DNA of 64,000 nucleotides from Bradysia coprophila (taxonomy: Eukaryota; Arthropoda; Insecta; Diptera; Sciaridae): the NCBI RefSeq assembly GCF_014529535.1, contig NC_050738.1, forward strand, positions 5,994,140 to 6,058,139. The letters run 5' to 3'. The position numbers and the translations under genes were made by a program. Below, piece by piece: positions 48,801 to 58,659 of this stretch (position 1 is the stretch's first letter; each line of letters opens with the position of its first letter). Under the pieces are notes generated by a model. The model was not told where the DNA came from. It did not search any database and saw only the letters and a list, made by a program, of their open reading frames with translations.

Positions 48801-50464
48801 AAACATTCATCGATAACACTATCTGAATCATTTTTTATACCGAGAAGTTTCATTAGTAAACTACGGCCCCCTGGTTGGTGTGACTTTTGTTTTAAATAAT
48901 TTAAACTCCATGCACACCAACTACCGTTGCTTAGACGTCTGTTTTCCTAGAAACTTTTTTAATCTTTTCCGTATTCATTCCAATGACGATCCCAGACGAT
49001 ATGTCATACATTTAAGCGGTATGTGGAGCTGTGTGGAGCTCGTATTGGAGTTACTAACGAAAAATAAAAATTGTGTTCCGACACAATGTACACCGCCTAT
49101 TTACCATACAAGTTAGATTCAATATGAACATAAAAACGACATTCTAGTTGGCTATAATGTAATACAACAATCGGATAGATTGGATCATCGGGAAATTCCA
49201 TAACTTAAAGTTTTGAAAAAAAAGAAACGTTTTTTTGTCTCTCTCTCTCTCTGTTTATTTGTCATTTTTAACAATAAAATCACATCCATTTTGTGTACAT
49301 TTAACAATCGAAATAAATCACTTGAATGCAATTAATACTCGTCGAGACATTTTTGAAGGATACTGTAAACAATTGTGATCGAAGAGTCATTCTGACTCGT
49401 TCGCAAAATGATATGCGCGAATGGCGCAGAGTGTTCGGTGATATCATTTTGTTTTTTTTTTTGTAGTTCAGGATAGGTTTTCTTATTTCAAAGATTTTGT
49501 TAATGATCTACCTGTTGAATGAAGACATTGACTCTAAACAATTTTCTCTTCTTCCGTTACAGGTATATTCTGCGTACACATTGCCGCTCAAAGAAACGAC
49601 ATCGATATTTTGAGACATTTGGTTTGGTGTGGTGCTGACATTAATGCGAGGGTAAGTAATCGTTTCTCTCTCTCTCTCTCTCTCAATTTTTTAATCATTA
49701 TTCTCAGTTCACACCTCGGCATGTCCGTATTCTGTTAAAAATCGTTGTCTCTGTTCAATAAACTTTTTCTTTTCGAAAATCGGATTAAGTTGCTTCTTGA
49801 CGTTAGGGTAACCGTTTTCTGTTAAATTAAAATTTTATGAGTCTAACGACTGTTAAAAACTCGTTTCATACGACCCCAAATACATTTCGGACAGGTAGAT
49901 AAGTGAACCTGTTACATTAAGATTGTTTGTTTGCTAAACTATTCACGACAAAATGCATTCTTTACGGCGATTTAATATTTTTCCTATTGCTAATGACGGT
50001 GATTAAAATGTATTATGAAATTACGTCTATTCTCTGATTTTGATTCATTACTGTCTCCGACAATTAATTGCATTGTCCCTTTGGACTTTGTTGATGACCT
50101 TCATAAGGCTGTAAAAACGTGATTTTAATTTTCAATTTTTTTTTTATGTTCACAGGAAGGAAAGTCTGGTTATACCGCCCTACATTTTGCTTGTGAAAAC
50201 GGTAACAACGAATTGGCACAATTCTTGCTCAGCGAATGCAATCAATTGAATGTGGAGACTTGCACCTACGGCCTGTTGACCGCTTATCAATTGGCTGCCG
50301 AGCAAAATAATAGCTATTTGATGGGCAATTTGGAACGTTACGGAGCCGAATTGTTGTCACCGCCGGAAAGTGATGACGAATATTTCAATAGTTCAGACGA
50401 GGAGGACTATGATCATTTCGGATCCGATGGCTGCGAAATGGAGATGAGTTTCGCAACAAAATAA
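39897..50464 (+). CDS. cact: Cactus, IkB inhibitor of Dorsal/Dif
   Basis: Holds NF-kB/Rel proteins in the cytoplasm until Toll signalling destroys it. Exons: 39897-40369, 41663-41840, 42303-42483, 49563-49651, 50156-50464; all junctions keep frame, giving 409 residues. The N-terminal region has DSGFLS at residues 39-44, the DSGxxS phosphodegron (Ser40, Ser44), and an acidic stretch DDEEEDDQ. Ankyrin repeats run from exon 1's end through exon 5: QLHLAILGKYVQAVRNII, SPLHLAVLTRQPDIVRWLI, NTPLHLACMNSDKACVEAL, FCVHIAAQRNDIDILRHLV and YTALHFACENGNNELAQFLL. The C terminus is PEST-like and acidic (SPPESDDEYFNSSDEEDYD). Somewhat shorter than Drosophila Cactus, mainly at the N terminus. The long 3' UTR has AATAAA near 51340. 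Intron 3 is 7.1 kb and contains NF-kB-like sites. Confidence 0.95.
40370..41662 (+). other. Cactus intron 1
   Basis: GTAAGT to CACAG, 1293 bp. No nested gene; only AT-rich sequence with short frames. Confidence 0.8.
41841..42302 (+). other. Cactus intron 2
   Basis: GTGAGT to ACGCAG, 462 bp. Nothing else recognised. The split falls within an ankyrin repeat. Confidence 0.8.
43059..43103. promoter_or_regulatory. Two Rel-site-like motifs in cactus intron 3
   Basis: GGGAAATTTTCC (43059-43070) and GGGAATTATCC (43093-43103) lie 22 bp apart. Both have GGG and CC ends around an A/T core, with 12- and 11-bp spacing instead of the ideal 10. Candidate Dorsal/Dif/Relish sites by motif only. Confidence 0.3.
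48121..48130. promoter_or_regulatory. NF-kB consensus site
   Basis: GGGAATTTCC, an exact match to the GGGRNWYYCC Rel consensus, inside cactus intron 3 about 1.4 kb before exon 4. Cactus is a known Toll target in flies, so a feedback enhancer is plausible. Confidence 0.4.
49190..49199. promoter_or_regulatory. NF-kB consensus site
   Basis: GGGAAATTCC, an exact Rel consensus match, about 360 bp before cactus exon 4 and 1.07 kb from the site at 48121. Confidence 0.4.
49652..50155 (+). other. Cactus intron 4
   Basis: GTAAGT to CACAG, 504 bp, opening with a TC microsatellite (about 49665-49684). Nothing else seen. Confidence 0.8.
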
Positions 50465-52096
50465 TTTCTTTGTTTGTTGGTTTGTTTGTAGTCGTTCGAC
50501 GTGAGAGAAGATAAGGGGAAAAAAAGTTGGAAATAATAGGAAAAGAAAAGTAATAAAGCGACTATAATCAGAGAAGGAATGGAACTCTTTTCATTTAGAA
50601 GTTAACAAAAAAAGATTCGTTGCCGAACATTGGTGTTTAAAAAAAAAAACAATTTTTTGAATTGGCGGAAGAAAATTTGAAAACAAAAACAAAAAAACAA
50701 TCGAACGGAACAGGGGCGAGTGTGTTAAAGAATAATTTCTATGTTTTAATAGAAATCTTTTGGATCATTAAAATGTAACGTTTAAGCAACCTCAAATCCT
50801 TATATTAAATTCGCATATTGATTGACTTTAATGACTGCCATTTTTTCAAGTAAAATTTTTTTGTTTGTTTGCCAAAATTATTTACGTCGTTAACAATTAA
50901 ATGATTTTTGTTTTTGTTTTGATTGAAAGTAATCTCCAAAAAGTGCCTTACAAGTCCTTAAAAAACAAATTGAAAAAGTGAACAAGTGTGGAAGGAGTAG
51001 ACGAAGAGAGAAACGCAAAAGAAAAACGGAGTCCTATTAATATTTAAAGAGAGAGCTAAACAAAGTCGACTCGTCTAAAATCGAGGATTGATATGTTAGT
51101 CTTACTGAAACTGAAACACTTTAATAATTTAAATGTAAAATCAAAAACAAAATATCAACGTAGAGTGTAAAATTAGTGTAAATTATTTGTCGAATGGAAG
51201 TGAATGCGGGTGAATGAGTGTGTGTGTGTGTGAAAATGGATGGAATGACAAAATTGAAATTTAATTGCAAAGATTAGGATAAAGAAAAACCGAAAACAAA
51301 ACTTACAAAGAATTGATAAATTTAACATTTTAGTTTATTGTAATAAAAACCTACAATTGATGATTGACATTTCAACATTTTTTAAAAAATTAAATTATAA
51401 ATTATGACTGCAAACTTCACTTCATCATTAGTTTTGTGTAAAAAGAATTATTTATTGTTTATAGATCGTATTGTTGTAGTCAACGTAATTTTAGTTAGCA
51501 TACCAGGAAAACAATTTAGCGAAAACTATATCACAATTTTCACAACTTTGCTAATTTGTTTCCGACAAAAGAAAACTTATTTTAGGATATCTAGCAATGT
51601 TCAATCTTTCGTTAATAAAATATTGGCCAGATGTTATGAATGTTATAAAAATCATCGTGTTTTTCATTGATTTCCTTTTCCTTTCATTTTGTACCTTTGT
51701 AGTGCAGTTCATTCCATCGAAGTGTCCTGTAAATAGAAATTCCCGAAAATTCGATTAAAGAAATGGAAGGAAATGAAAGATCTCACGGATCAATTCTTAG
51801 GTCTTGAAAAATAAATTCTCAGTCGATATCATTTCATAGGTCTCTGTCTCTACTACCGCGAAGACTATCTGTGAGACTAAAACTCTCGGTTCAACTTGTT
51901 GAAGTATTTTTTTAGCCTCGTAATTAGTCTCCACGGTATCAGAGCCATATACGCAATAGAAAGTCATCTGCCAGTTGAAAAGTCAATTAATAGTACATTA
52001 TGATACCGGTGAATATGGCCATCATTATGTCAATGGCACGTTTCACTCGTTTTTGTGTAATATAACCTCGAGTTATTTATGCTCGACATATTCACT

Positions 52097-52301
52097 GGTA
52101 ACATATTGTACTATTACATGCTACATACGTCGAAAACCGCACTTTTCATGTTTCAAACACTACTTTTGACGCTCTTAGCATGTAATAGTACATTACTATG
52201 CAAGGGAAGTAAAGTGATATCTCGTATCCAGATGAGAAAAAGTATCCGAGGGCGGCAGCCCGAGGTACTTTTACTCATCGTGATACGAGATATCACTTTA
52301 T
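52097..52301. repeat. Two adjacent palindromes
   Basis: TGTACTATTACATGCT and AGCATGTAATAGTACA form the first hairpin (about 52105-52195). AAAGTGATATCTCGTATC and GATACGAGATATCACTTTA form the second (about 52211-52301), closing on a GC-rich centre with CCGAGGGCGG and CCCGAGG. Probable mobile-element remnant. Confidence 0.6.
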
Positions 52302-52437
52302 TTTCCGTGTGTAGTACGACGTTTTACTATGCGAGTGATGTAAAGGTTATTGCCTATACATGAATTAGCCTTGTTACATGCACCAGCATAGTAAAATCCA
52401 TTACATAACTCGGGATAAAAATTAAAATCGCGCTTTA

Positions 52438-52515
52438 ATGTGTTTATTGATCTCGGCTACGCTTCCGATCAACAAGATTAACACGAAAACTTTACTTTTC
52501 ATCTTTTTATCACGA
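52438..52515 (+). repeat. Dispersed repeat fragment shared with 21.2 kb
   Basis: GTGTTTATTGATCTCGGCTA, then GATCAACAAGATTAACACGA and CATCTTTTTATC, in the same order as at 21240-21330. Contains a dyad joining GTGTT..GATC and GATC..AACAC. Confidence 0.5.
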
Positions 52516-53022
52516 TGGGTTAGAGTACCCCGGGCTATAATATTACTCATCTGGAAACAAGATAGAAAATTTCTTCCCTTGTACAATAAGGTACTGTTGT
52601 AAGACCTAAAAATTGACCTGTTCCGTGAGTTAGAGAAAAGTTAGAAAAGTAACAACTCGCACATTCCGCTCGGCTTTAATGAATACGAATCTGCAATTAC
52701 TTCAGCAATCCAAACATATTTGTATGGGATTCCAGATCCTCCAGGTAAGTTTCAACACTTCACTGTTTTTTCGCCTATTTCAAATTATTTTAATTAAGTT
52801 CTAGACAATTCTTAAGGCAATTCTTAAATTCTAAAGCGGGTCTGGCTGTATTTACGCCTGAATTTTAAGAATTCTCAATCTTGATGATGATCATACCTTT
52901 TATTTGAACCGTCGGTAACCTCCTTGCTCGGCCATATTATCAGTAGCTGTTGTTTGTAATAATCAGATTCATGTTCTTTTTACAGTGTGTTCATATTTAA
53001 AAAGAACAATTTTAGATTTATC

Positions 53023-53187
53023 AGAGTTTTAAAAGTCATCGATGTTCCCAGTGAATTAAGTGTTTCCCAGTCTATGATATTTTGGCGTGAAATTTGAATT
53101 CGCTAAGGGATTTTCAAAATTTGTACCAAAATATTATAACCTGGAAACACTTTATTGACTGGGAACATCGATGACTTTTAAAACTCT
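53023..53187. mobile_element. MITE-like fold-back
   Basis: About 60-bp arms, AGAGTTTTAAAAGTCATCGA and ATGTTCCCAGT with mirrored ACTGGGAACAT and TCGATGACTTTTAAAACTCT. Highly matched arms suggest a fairly recent insertion. Non-coding. Confidence 0.75.
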
Positions 53188-53724
53188 AAAAAATCTCAGA
53201 TATGTTCCGAACTAAAAAAAAACCACTGTATGAGGAGAATTGTTAAACAAAAAAAATGTCCAGGGAAAATGGTCTCAAACTCGAATTTGTAGCCCGTTTG
53301 CATTTTGTGCATGTTCACGCCTGAAGTTAAAAAGGTCAAGAGTACATTAAATTCCATATAAGATTGACGTCAAGCGACAAGGAAAAACCTTTGATTTAGC
53401 TTTGAGCTTACGAAACAGTGAAGATAAAGTTCAGTTGAGCACAATGGTTTTCAATTAGCTGCTGGTGAGTATGATAATATTTTCGAATAATGCGATGCGT
53501 AGATGGAATTTCTTTTCGAAGTGATTGTGTTATGAGTACTCTTCAACGAAAGTGATTCAGCAATCGATGGATTGATTGACATATAAAGCTAATTGACTGT
53601 TATACAATATAACAATCAGTTAAGTTATTATGGAAATGAACGGATTGTAGAGTAGTGTAGAAATTGCCGATATTCTTTCACAGATAGCAAGAACATCGAC
53701 GAACTTATTTTTTTTTATCTGAGC

Positions 53725-53757
53725 AACGCACTACAATAACGTTCTTGTAGTGCGTTG
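53725..53757. repeat. Short perfect hairpin
   Basis: AACGCACTACAA and TTGTAGTGCGTT separated by about 8 bases. Could be a transposon remnant or an RNA hairpin; no gene context. Confidence 0.4.
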
Positions 53758-54478
53758 ATATGAGTCAACAGGTTTTGATCAGAAATCTTTTACTTCATTT
53801 TGTTATAAAAAAGCTCCAGACTTTCATCGTCGCATGGCCTTCACAATCAAACGTGAATTTTAATTTTTAACATATTTTCTACTCACTTTGTATACCATAA
53901 CCATTAACCATAACCGTCATCGACAATGAAAATTAAATGTCACTTAATTGTTGCTCCGTGTGCGCCTTAATTGCTCCGCGAACGACAGGTAATTAATAAT
54001 TAAAAAGGTCGTAAATTTTCAAGTTTTATCTCTGCAAAAAAATTGTTCAATCAATAAATCTTTTTGCTTGCGCTTTAGCCATCGCTGTTGGCATATACAA
54101 CGACATGATGGCACTCGAAACTTCATTACTTCAATCCTAATCTGAGTTTTTAAAGTACTGGAAATGCCGGGCAGCGATTTCTTACTCAATGATCAAGATA
54201 GATACTGTAAAATTCACTGAAATAATAAACGAAAAGATAAAATGGGCGCCGAAAATAACCAAACTTCAATCGGTGTGCGAAGTTCAAAAGCACTGAATAG
54301 ATAGGTATTGCTGGTTAACACAAAATCTTTTACTTCTTTTGTTAATTGTTAAGCTATTTAAGAGTTATGAGTTAAACATTGTCGATAACCGATTAAATGT
54401 TCCTATATTCTGTATTTTTCTTAGTTGTTGGAGCCAAGGTACTTACATAGTGGGTCCTAACTATATCTATCTTGGTCG

Positions 54479-54583
54479 TAGAGTTACACTAGTGAGGGCA
54501 TGGTGGCACCCAAAAATTACATGGCCACCCAGAGATGTTTAAAAATGACAGCGCCACCATGCCATCCTCTCGAGTGTAACTCT
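54479..54583. mobile_element. Short inverted-repeat MITE
   Basis: TAGAGTTACACTAGTGAGGG with GCATGGTGGC on the left is mirrored by GCCACCATGC and GAGTGTAACTCTA on the right. 105 bp, arms about 30 bp; ends may overlap a TA duplication. Confidence 0.65.
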
Positions 54584-54860
54584 AAGATCTTGATTGAATT
54601 TAAAATAAAAATTAAAGATAATTCTGACATCCACGTCCAGGTTTGTATGAAAATATCCAACCATTTTTTTCGTTGTTTTGTTGGATTTGATAACTAACCT
54701 TTCTGTCAGAATTATCTCCATAGACTGTTATAATTTTAATTATTTTAATGAAATGATTTGTAATGAAACTTAATTGTAATATTTAAACATATTTTTTATC
54801 GGAGTTTTAGTGCGGGAGAGGACGCTTTCTTCGACAATAAATACAGACTGTTATAATGAT

Positions 54861-55092
54861 CAAGGTTCTGAAAGAACAGGTTAAGACACTTTCGAGTTTA
54901 TCACGAAGGCGATGTGATCAAAATTTTCCTGTACCGCCAATTAGGTTTGGACAATTTAATATGACGATTTCAACTTACCAAAAAAAAAGTTTTTTTCAAG
55001 TTGACTTTTCAAACAATATACATGTCGAAATTATCAAGATTTGTGTTTCACCCGCCTTCGTAAGTGTCTTAACCTGTTCTTTCAGAACCTTG
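54861..55092. mobile_element. hAT-type MITE, CAAGGTTCTGAAAG family, copy 2
   Basis: 232 bp with the same terminal inverted repeats as copy 1; the right end is a perfect CCTGTTCTTTCAGAACCTTG. Flanks ATAATGAT and ATGATGAT match at 7 of 8 positions. Inner blocks CACGAAGGCG and CGCCTTCGTAAG are shared with copy 1. Confidence 0.85.
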
Positions 55093-55123
55093 ATGATGAT
55101 AGAGAAGGAAATATAACTCAAAC

Positions 55124-55293
55124 CAAGGTTCTGAAAGAACAGGTTAAGAAACTTCTGAGTTGATCACGAATGCAGTGACACATAAATTTTGACAAATAGA
55201 TACATTTTGTTGAAGACACTCATTACAGATTGTTTGAAATGTCAACTTGATAAAAATTTCGTGAGTGTCTCAACCTGTTCTGTCACAACCTGG
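55124..55293. mobile_element. hAT-type MITE, CAAGGTTCTGAAAG family, copy 3
   Basis: 170 bp, more diverged and internally shorter. Left end CAAGGTTCTGAAAGAACAGG; right end CCTGTTCTGTCACAACCTGG. Flanked by a perfect 8-bp duplication ACTCAAAC (55116-55123 and 55294-55301). Only 31 bp from copy 2. Confidence 0.85.
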
Positions 55294-55604
55294 ACTCAAA
55301 CTACTTTTTAAACTTACAAACTTATTCAAGCCCACATATTGCGTCTAAATATTATATGCAAAAATGCAATGACAAGTCCCGCAAGACAAGGTATAATTAA
55401 GGAAGTCTTCGGACATCTCGCTCTGGCCTTAAAACAGTCTATAATAGTATGTTACATACCGCTTCGCGTCGCTCCATCCCTGGACGTTTTCACCACCTGG
55501 GTCTAAAACACACCTTTTTGATCCGTGGTTTGTATACTATTTTTCTTCCTGGAGTACCAAAGTCACATTCCGAACAAAACATAACAACAAAACTGAACAA
55601 CATA

Positions 55605-55795
55605 CCGGTGCAAAAGCATTCCATATTAATGCCGAAAGTAATCCGTATGAATGCCTAAAGAAGTCCGTTCCGTGTGCATGTGTTCTCACAAATGTCGAAA
55701 AATAAGCAATCTGTAGGAATGCCGAAAGACATCCGAATGAATGCCGAAAGCAGTCCGTATGAATACTGAAAGCAATCCTTATGAATGCATTGTCA
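55605..55795 (+). repeat. 22-bp minisatellite
   Basis: Units of the form GAATGCCGAAAGCAGTCCGTAT. Starts at 55717, 55739, 55761 and 55783 are exactly 22 bp apart, as are 55627 and 55649; degenerate units fill the gap. About eight units. The period is not a multiple of three, so it is not a coding repeat. Confidence 0.75.
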
Positions 55796-56193
55796 CAAAA
55801 CACTAAAAACATTACATTCGCGTACATACAACAACTTGACACATTTGGGAAAGAATAAAGATAGGATCGAAAATGACATAAGCGGGAATGAAAATTGAGA
55901 GAAAATAGTAGGGGAGAATGTTGCTCTTTCGGTACTAAATTTGGTGAGTGAATGTGACGGTTTTGGTACTACAGGAAGAAAAATATGTTTTTCTGTTTTT
56001 ATCGACTTTTTTGAATTTCGTTCGTACAAAATCCGTTAGAAGTCGCCCTAGTCGCCCAGATCACTGACAGTTTGACCAACATCACAAAAATATATTTTTA
56101 CTTTGAAAGTTTTGAAATATTTTCAAACGCCACGGAAATTCCATTGAGTTATTATTATTGAGACCTACCAACAATACTACAATTTATCCAACA

Positions 56194-57112
56194 ATGTCTG
56201 TACAACTGGACCCAAGAGAAGTCCTAGCTCACCTAAACAGTATGGGCTATCGGAATATTTCCGCTGAGATTCTCAAAGAATTCATGAAAAGTAAACGTTT
56301 TTGAGTGAATTCCAATCATTTTTCCATTTAAATAAACAACAACAAAATTCACATTCTCAGATCTAAAACGACTGATCACATACGAGACTAGGTACTCTCT
56401 TCAATCACCGCATAACAACAACGTCAATCCGGCAGCGCATCTCAACAAAAAGGACATCCAAAATCATTTCGAAAAGTTGTACAGAACAACAACCGAGGCT
56501 ACAAAAGCGAGAATCAGTGCGAGATTGAAACGGACCGACAGAGAAAATGACAATCCATATGATCCATACAAGTTTGACCGAATACGTGTGGATGAAGACG
56601 CTGCTCGAGAGATTCCGAAGAGACAATGCAATACAGCAGTAAATCAACAGAACCGACACAGTCACAACGTAATTCCGCCGAAAATTAGCGAAAATGGTAA
56701 GTTTTGACGGTCACGAATTTATTAGACCATCAACAGGTCTATTCAGGACAAGATTTTGTTAATCATTTTGTCTTTCCATTTAAGTGGTAAAACGGTCTCA
56801 GACAGCACGACCAGCTTCTACGACACCATCATACTACATTCGTAACACTCCGACCGATCTCTATCAAAATTACCAAAGAGAATGGAGTCGATTCAAGCAT
56901 CTGCTTCCTGGCGAACATCCACGCTTCACTGAGCGTCAGGTCATTCGGAAGAGAATGGAAACGATACAGAAATCGCAAACGAAACCGAAAGTAAGTGAAA
57001 TAAAAATTGGGCTGCAGATTTGAAGTTACAAAAGTTGTCCTTTCAGGTATTTGTTCTGATGAATGATGACAACACAAAAGTTATTCGTCGCACGGCATCC
57101 GAGTATCCATGA
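56194..57112 (+). CDS. Hyls1: HYLS1 centriolar/ciliogenesis protein
   Basis: Exons 56194-56290, 56361-56696, 56785-56990 and 57047-57112; all introns are short (56-88 bp) GT..AG and frame is kept, giving 234 residues. The N terminus (residues 8-31, REVLAHLNSMGYRNISAEIL) is the conserved helix of the family. The middle is charged and basic. The HYLS-1 box is in exon 3, TDLYQNYQREWSRFKHLLPG at residues 168-187, with the diagnostic YQ..EWSRFK core. HYLS1 is a core centriole component needed for cilia formation. The gene is tail-to-tail with mRpL4, only 90 bp between stop codons. Confidence 0.88.
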
Positions 57113-57202
57113 TCGTGGAAATGAGACTGAATTTCGATTACAATTTCTAAGATTTTTTTTATTTTAATTAAATGGATGACACCACGGTTACATTGTATGT
57201 CA

Positions 57203-58042
57203 CTACGACTTCTGATTAAGGTTAAACTTCCGGTTCATATGATTTCCGTCGGTACGATGCATGTGGAAGAGTAATTTATCCTGAATCTTTTCAATGGCTG
57301 GAACCGTTAACACCAGTGTGTGATATTTCAACATTGAATAGACGTTCAGACCGTAGACTGGGCAAATGTGTACTTGTGGAATGGCATCCGTAGCGGCGGT
57401 AATGTTCCTCGGGCTGTAATCGTCATCGTCAACTATCAAAACCGACGGACCCCACAATCGTTCGTCGATTAATTTCAATAGATATTCCGGATCATCGGTC
57501 GGCACATTCAGATTCTGAACGATTTTCAAGTCGTCTTGAGCTAATTTAACCGACAGCATTGACACCAGACCATGGACTCGACGATAGTATCCCAACATGT
57601 AGAAATGTGGTGTGGGCGAACGAGGACCATGAGCTCGTCCACCACCACGCCACAACGGTGATCGAATGGATCCGTGACGTGCTTTTCCCAATCCCTTTTG
57701 AGGCCACGGCTTTCGACCGCCACCGCTGCGCTCCATTCGATTCTGTGAACTAGCCATACTCACAAAGCGATACATCCGTTGCCAATGAAAATTCTGATGA
57801 ATAAGGTCAATGCGAGGCATGGCGGCAAATACTTCTGGATGCAAATCCATCAGTCCGACCTTTTGTGATTCTAAGGTATCTAAATTTTCGATCCATGCTT
57901 GCCGTGGTTGTATGAATTTCGGTTTCACGATTTGTGTGTTAAGTGGTAGAATTAATGGTTTTGACGCTTCTGTTACTACAGTGGAGCAATACCGTAGACG
58001 TCCGGATCCCGGTAAAATCGTTTTTAATATTGATTTGAACAT
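57203..58042 (-). CDS. mRpL4: Mitochondrial large-subunit ribosomal protein uL4m
   Basis: Component of the mitochondrial ribosome large subunit, by homology lining the peptide exit tunnel. Intronless, 279 residues from the ATG at 58042 (MFKSILKTILPGSGRL), which gives a basic mitochondrial targeting sequence; an in-frame ATG at 58108 would add 22 residues. The L4 signature is clear: GGGRKPWPQKGLGKARHGSI followed by RSPLWRGGGRAHGPR, then the C-terminal LIVDDDDYSPRN and PVYGLNVYSMLKYHTLVLT blocks. On the minus strand an AATAAA occurs at about 57150, within 60 bp of the stop and inside the gap shared with HYLS1, so the two 3' UTRs probably overlap. Confidence 0.95.
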   Translation of the reverse strand: MFKSILKTILPGSGRLRYCSTVVTEASKPLILPLNTQIVKPKFIQPRQAWIENLDTLESQKVGLMDLHPEVFAAMPRIDLIHQNFHWQRMYRFVSMASSQNRMERSGGGRKPWPQKGLGKARHGSIRSPLWRGGGRAHGPRSPTPHFYMLGYYRRVHGLVSMLSVKLAQDDLKIVQNLNVPTDDPEYLLKLIDERLWGPSVLIVDDDDYSPRNITAATDAIPQVHICPVYGLNVYSMLKYHTLVLTVPAIEKIQDKLLFHMHRTDGNHMNRKFNLNQKS

Positions 58043-58659
58043 AATTTTGCGAAGAGTTGCAAAATTATGATCCGCAAAAAAACAAAAATATTGCCGACAC
58101 AACCTCACAACATTATGTCATCGGTGTCAGGGTAAGTTTTTGTAAGTTTTTCAACATGGAAGTAAATTGGCGGAAATTTTCAAAAAATCATTTTCACTGA
58201 ATGCAGTAGATAGTAAACAGCCTCGATGAAGCGGTTAACAGTGGTAATGTCTGTAATGTTTGTCCTCATTAGAACAGTTGAAACGTCAGTAAAAAAGAGC
58301 GCGGTTCACTTACCATTTGGTGAACAAGACTCGCTCTATAAGTTAAAGAGGGGGCTCGTAAATGGCATTTTGACAACGAGTCACTTTATTGATAAGTTTA
58401 TTAAAGAAAGTCATAATAAATGTAGTTTTTCGAATTTCTAGATTAATTACCATCTCATATTATGTAAAATTATGTTATTTGCTCTTGAAAATCTTCTGTT
58501 TATTTAGCTAACGGTAAGTAAATCAGCAGGCAGAGCTCATTGCTTTTTCCGTTATTCTCTTTCGCAGTCAATAGCAAGGTTCTTTCAGAACCTTGTCAAT
58601 AGCACGTAAATCTTCACTTTAATATATCTTTTCGAAGTTCTTTCTTCGGCATTTTTTAA
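58043..58659. other. mRpL4 promoter side and short intergenic DNA
   Basis: Upstream of mRpL4. Contains a 71-codon plus-strand frame (58226-58441) with a hydrophobic N terminus and no recognised family, and the hAT-family remnant at 58567-58602. No other gene seen. Confidence 0.5.
58567..58602. mobile_element. 20-bp hAT-family remnant with 8-bp target duplication
   Basis: Two copies of GTCAATAG (58567-58574 and 58595-58602) flank just CAAGGTTCTTTCAGAACCTT, i.e. the first ~9 bases of the CAAGGTTCTGAAAG family joined to its last ~11. It lacks the whole interior. An extreme internal deletion or an excision footprint. Confidence 0.75.

Larger units (their letters stand above)
42484..49562 (+). 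other. Cactus intron 3, 7.1 kb
   Basis: GTAAGT to TTACAG. No nested gene is convincing: the longest minus-strand frames (45191-45586, 48249-48605) have no domain or coding character. It holds a TATATA microsatellite (near 43345-43360), a TC run (near 49240), and NF-kB-like sites at 43059, 43093, 48121 and 49190, with weaker ones near 46913 and 47236. Confidence 0.75.
50465..56193. other. Cactus 3' UTR, then repeat-rich intergenic DNA
   Basis: About the first 900 bp are the probable cactus 3' UTR: AT-rich, a GT run near 51220, AATAAA near 51340. Beyond it lie palindromes (52097-52301), a repeat shared with 21.2 kb (52438-52515), fold-back MITEs (53023-53187, 54479-54583), two hAT-type MITEs (54861-55293) and a 22-bp array (55605-55795). 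The HYLS1 promoter should lie in the last few hundred bases. Confidence 0.55.
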
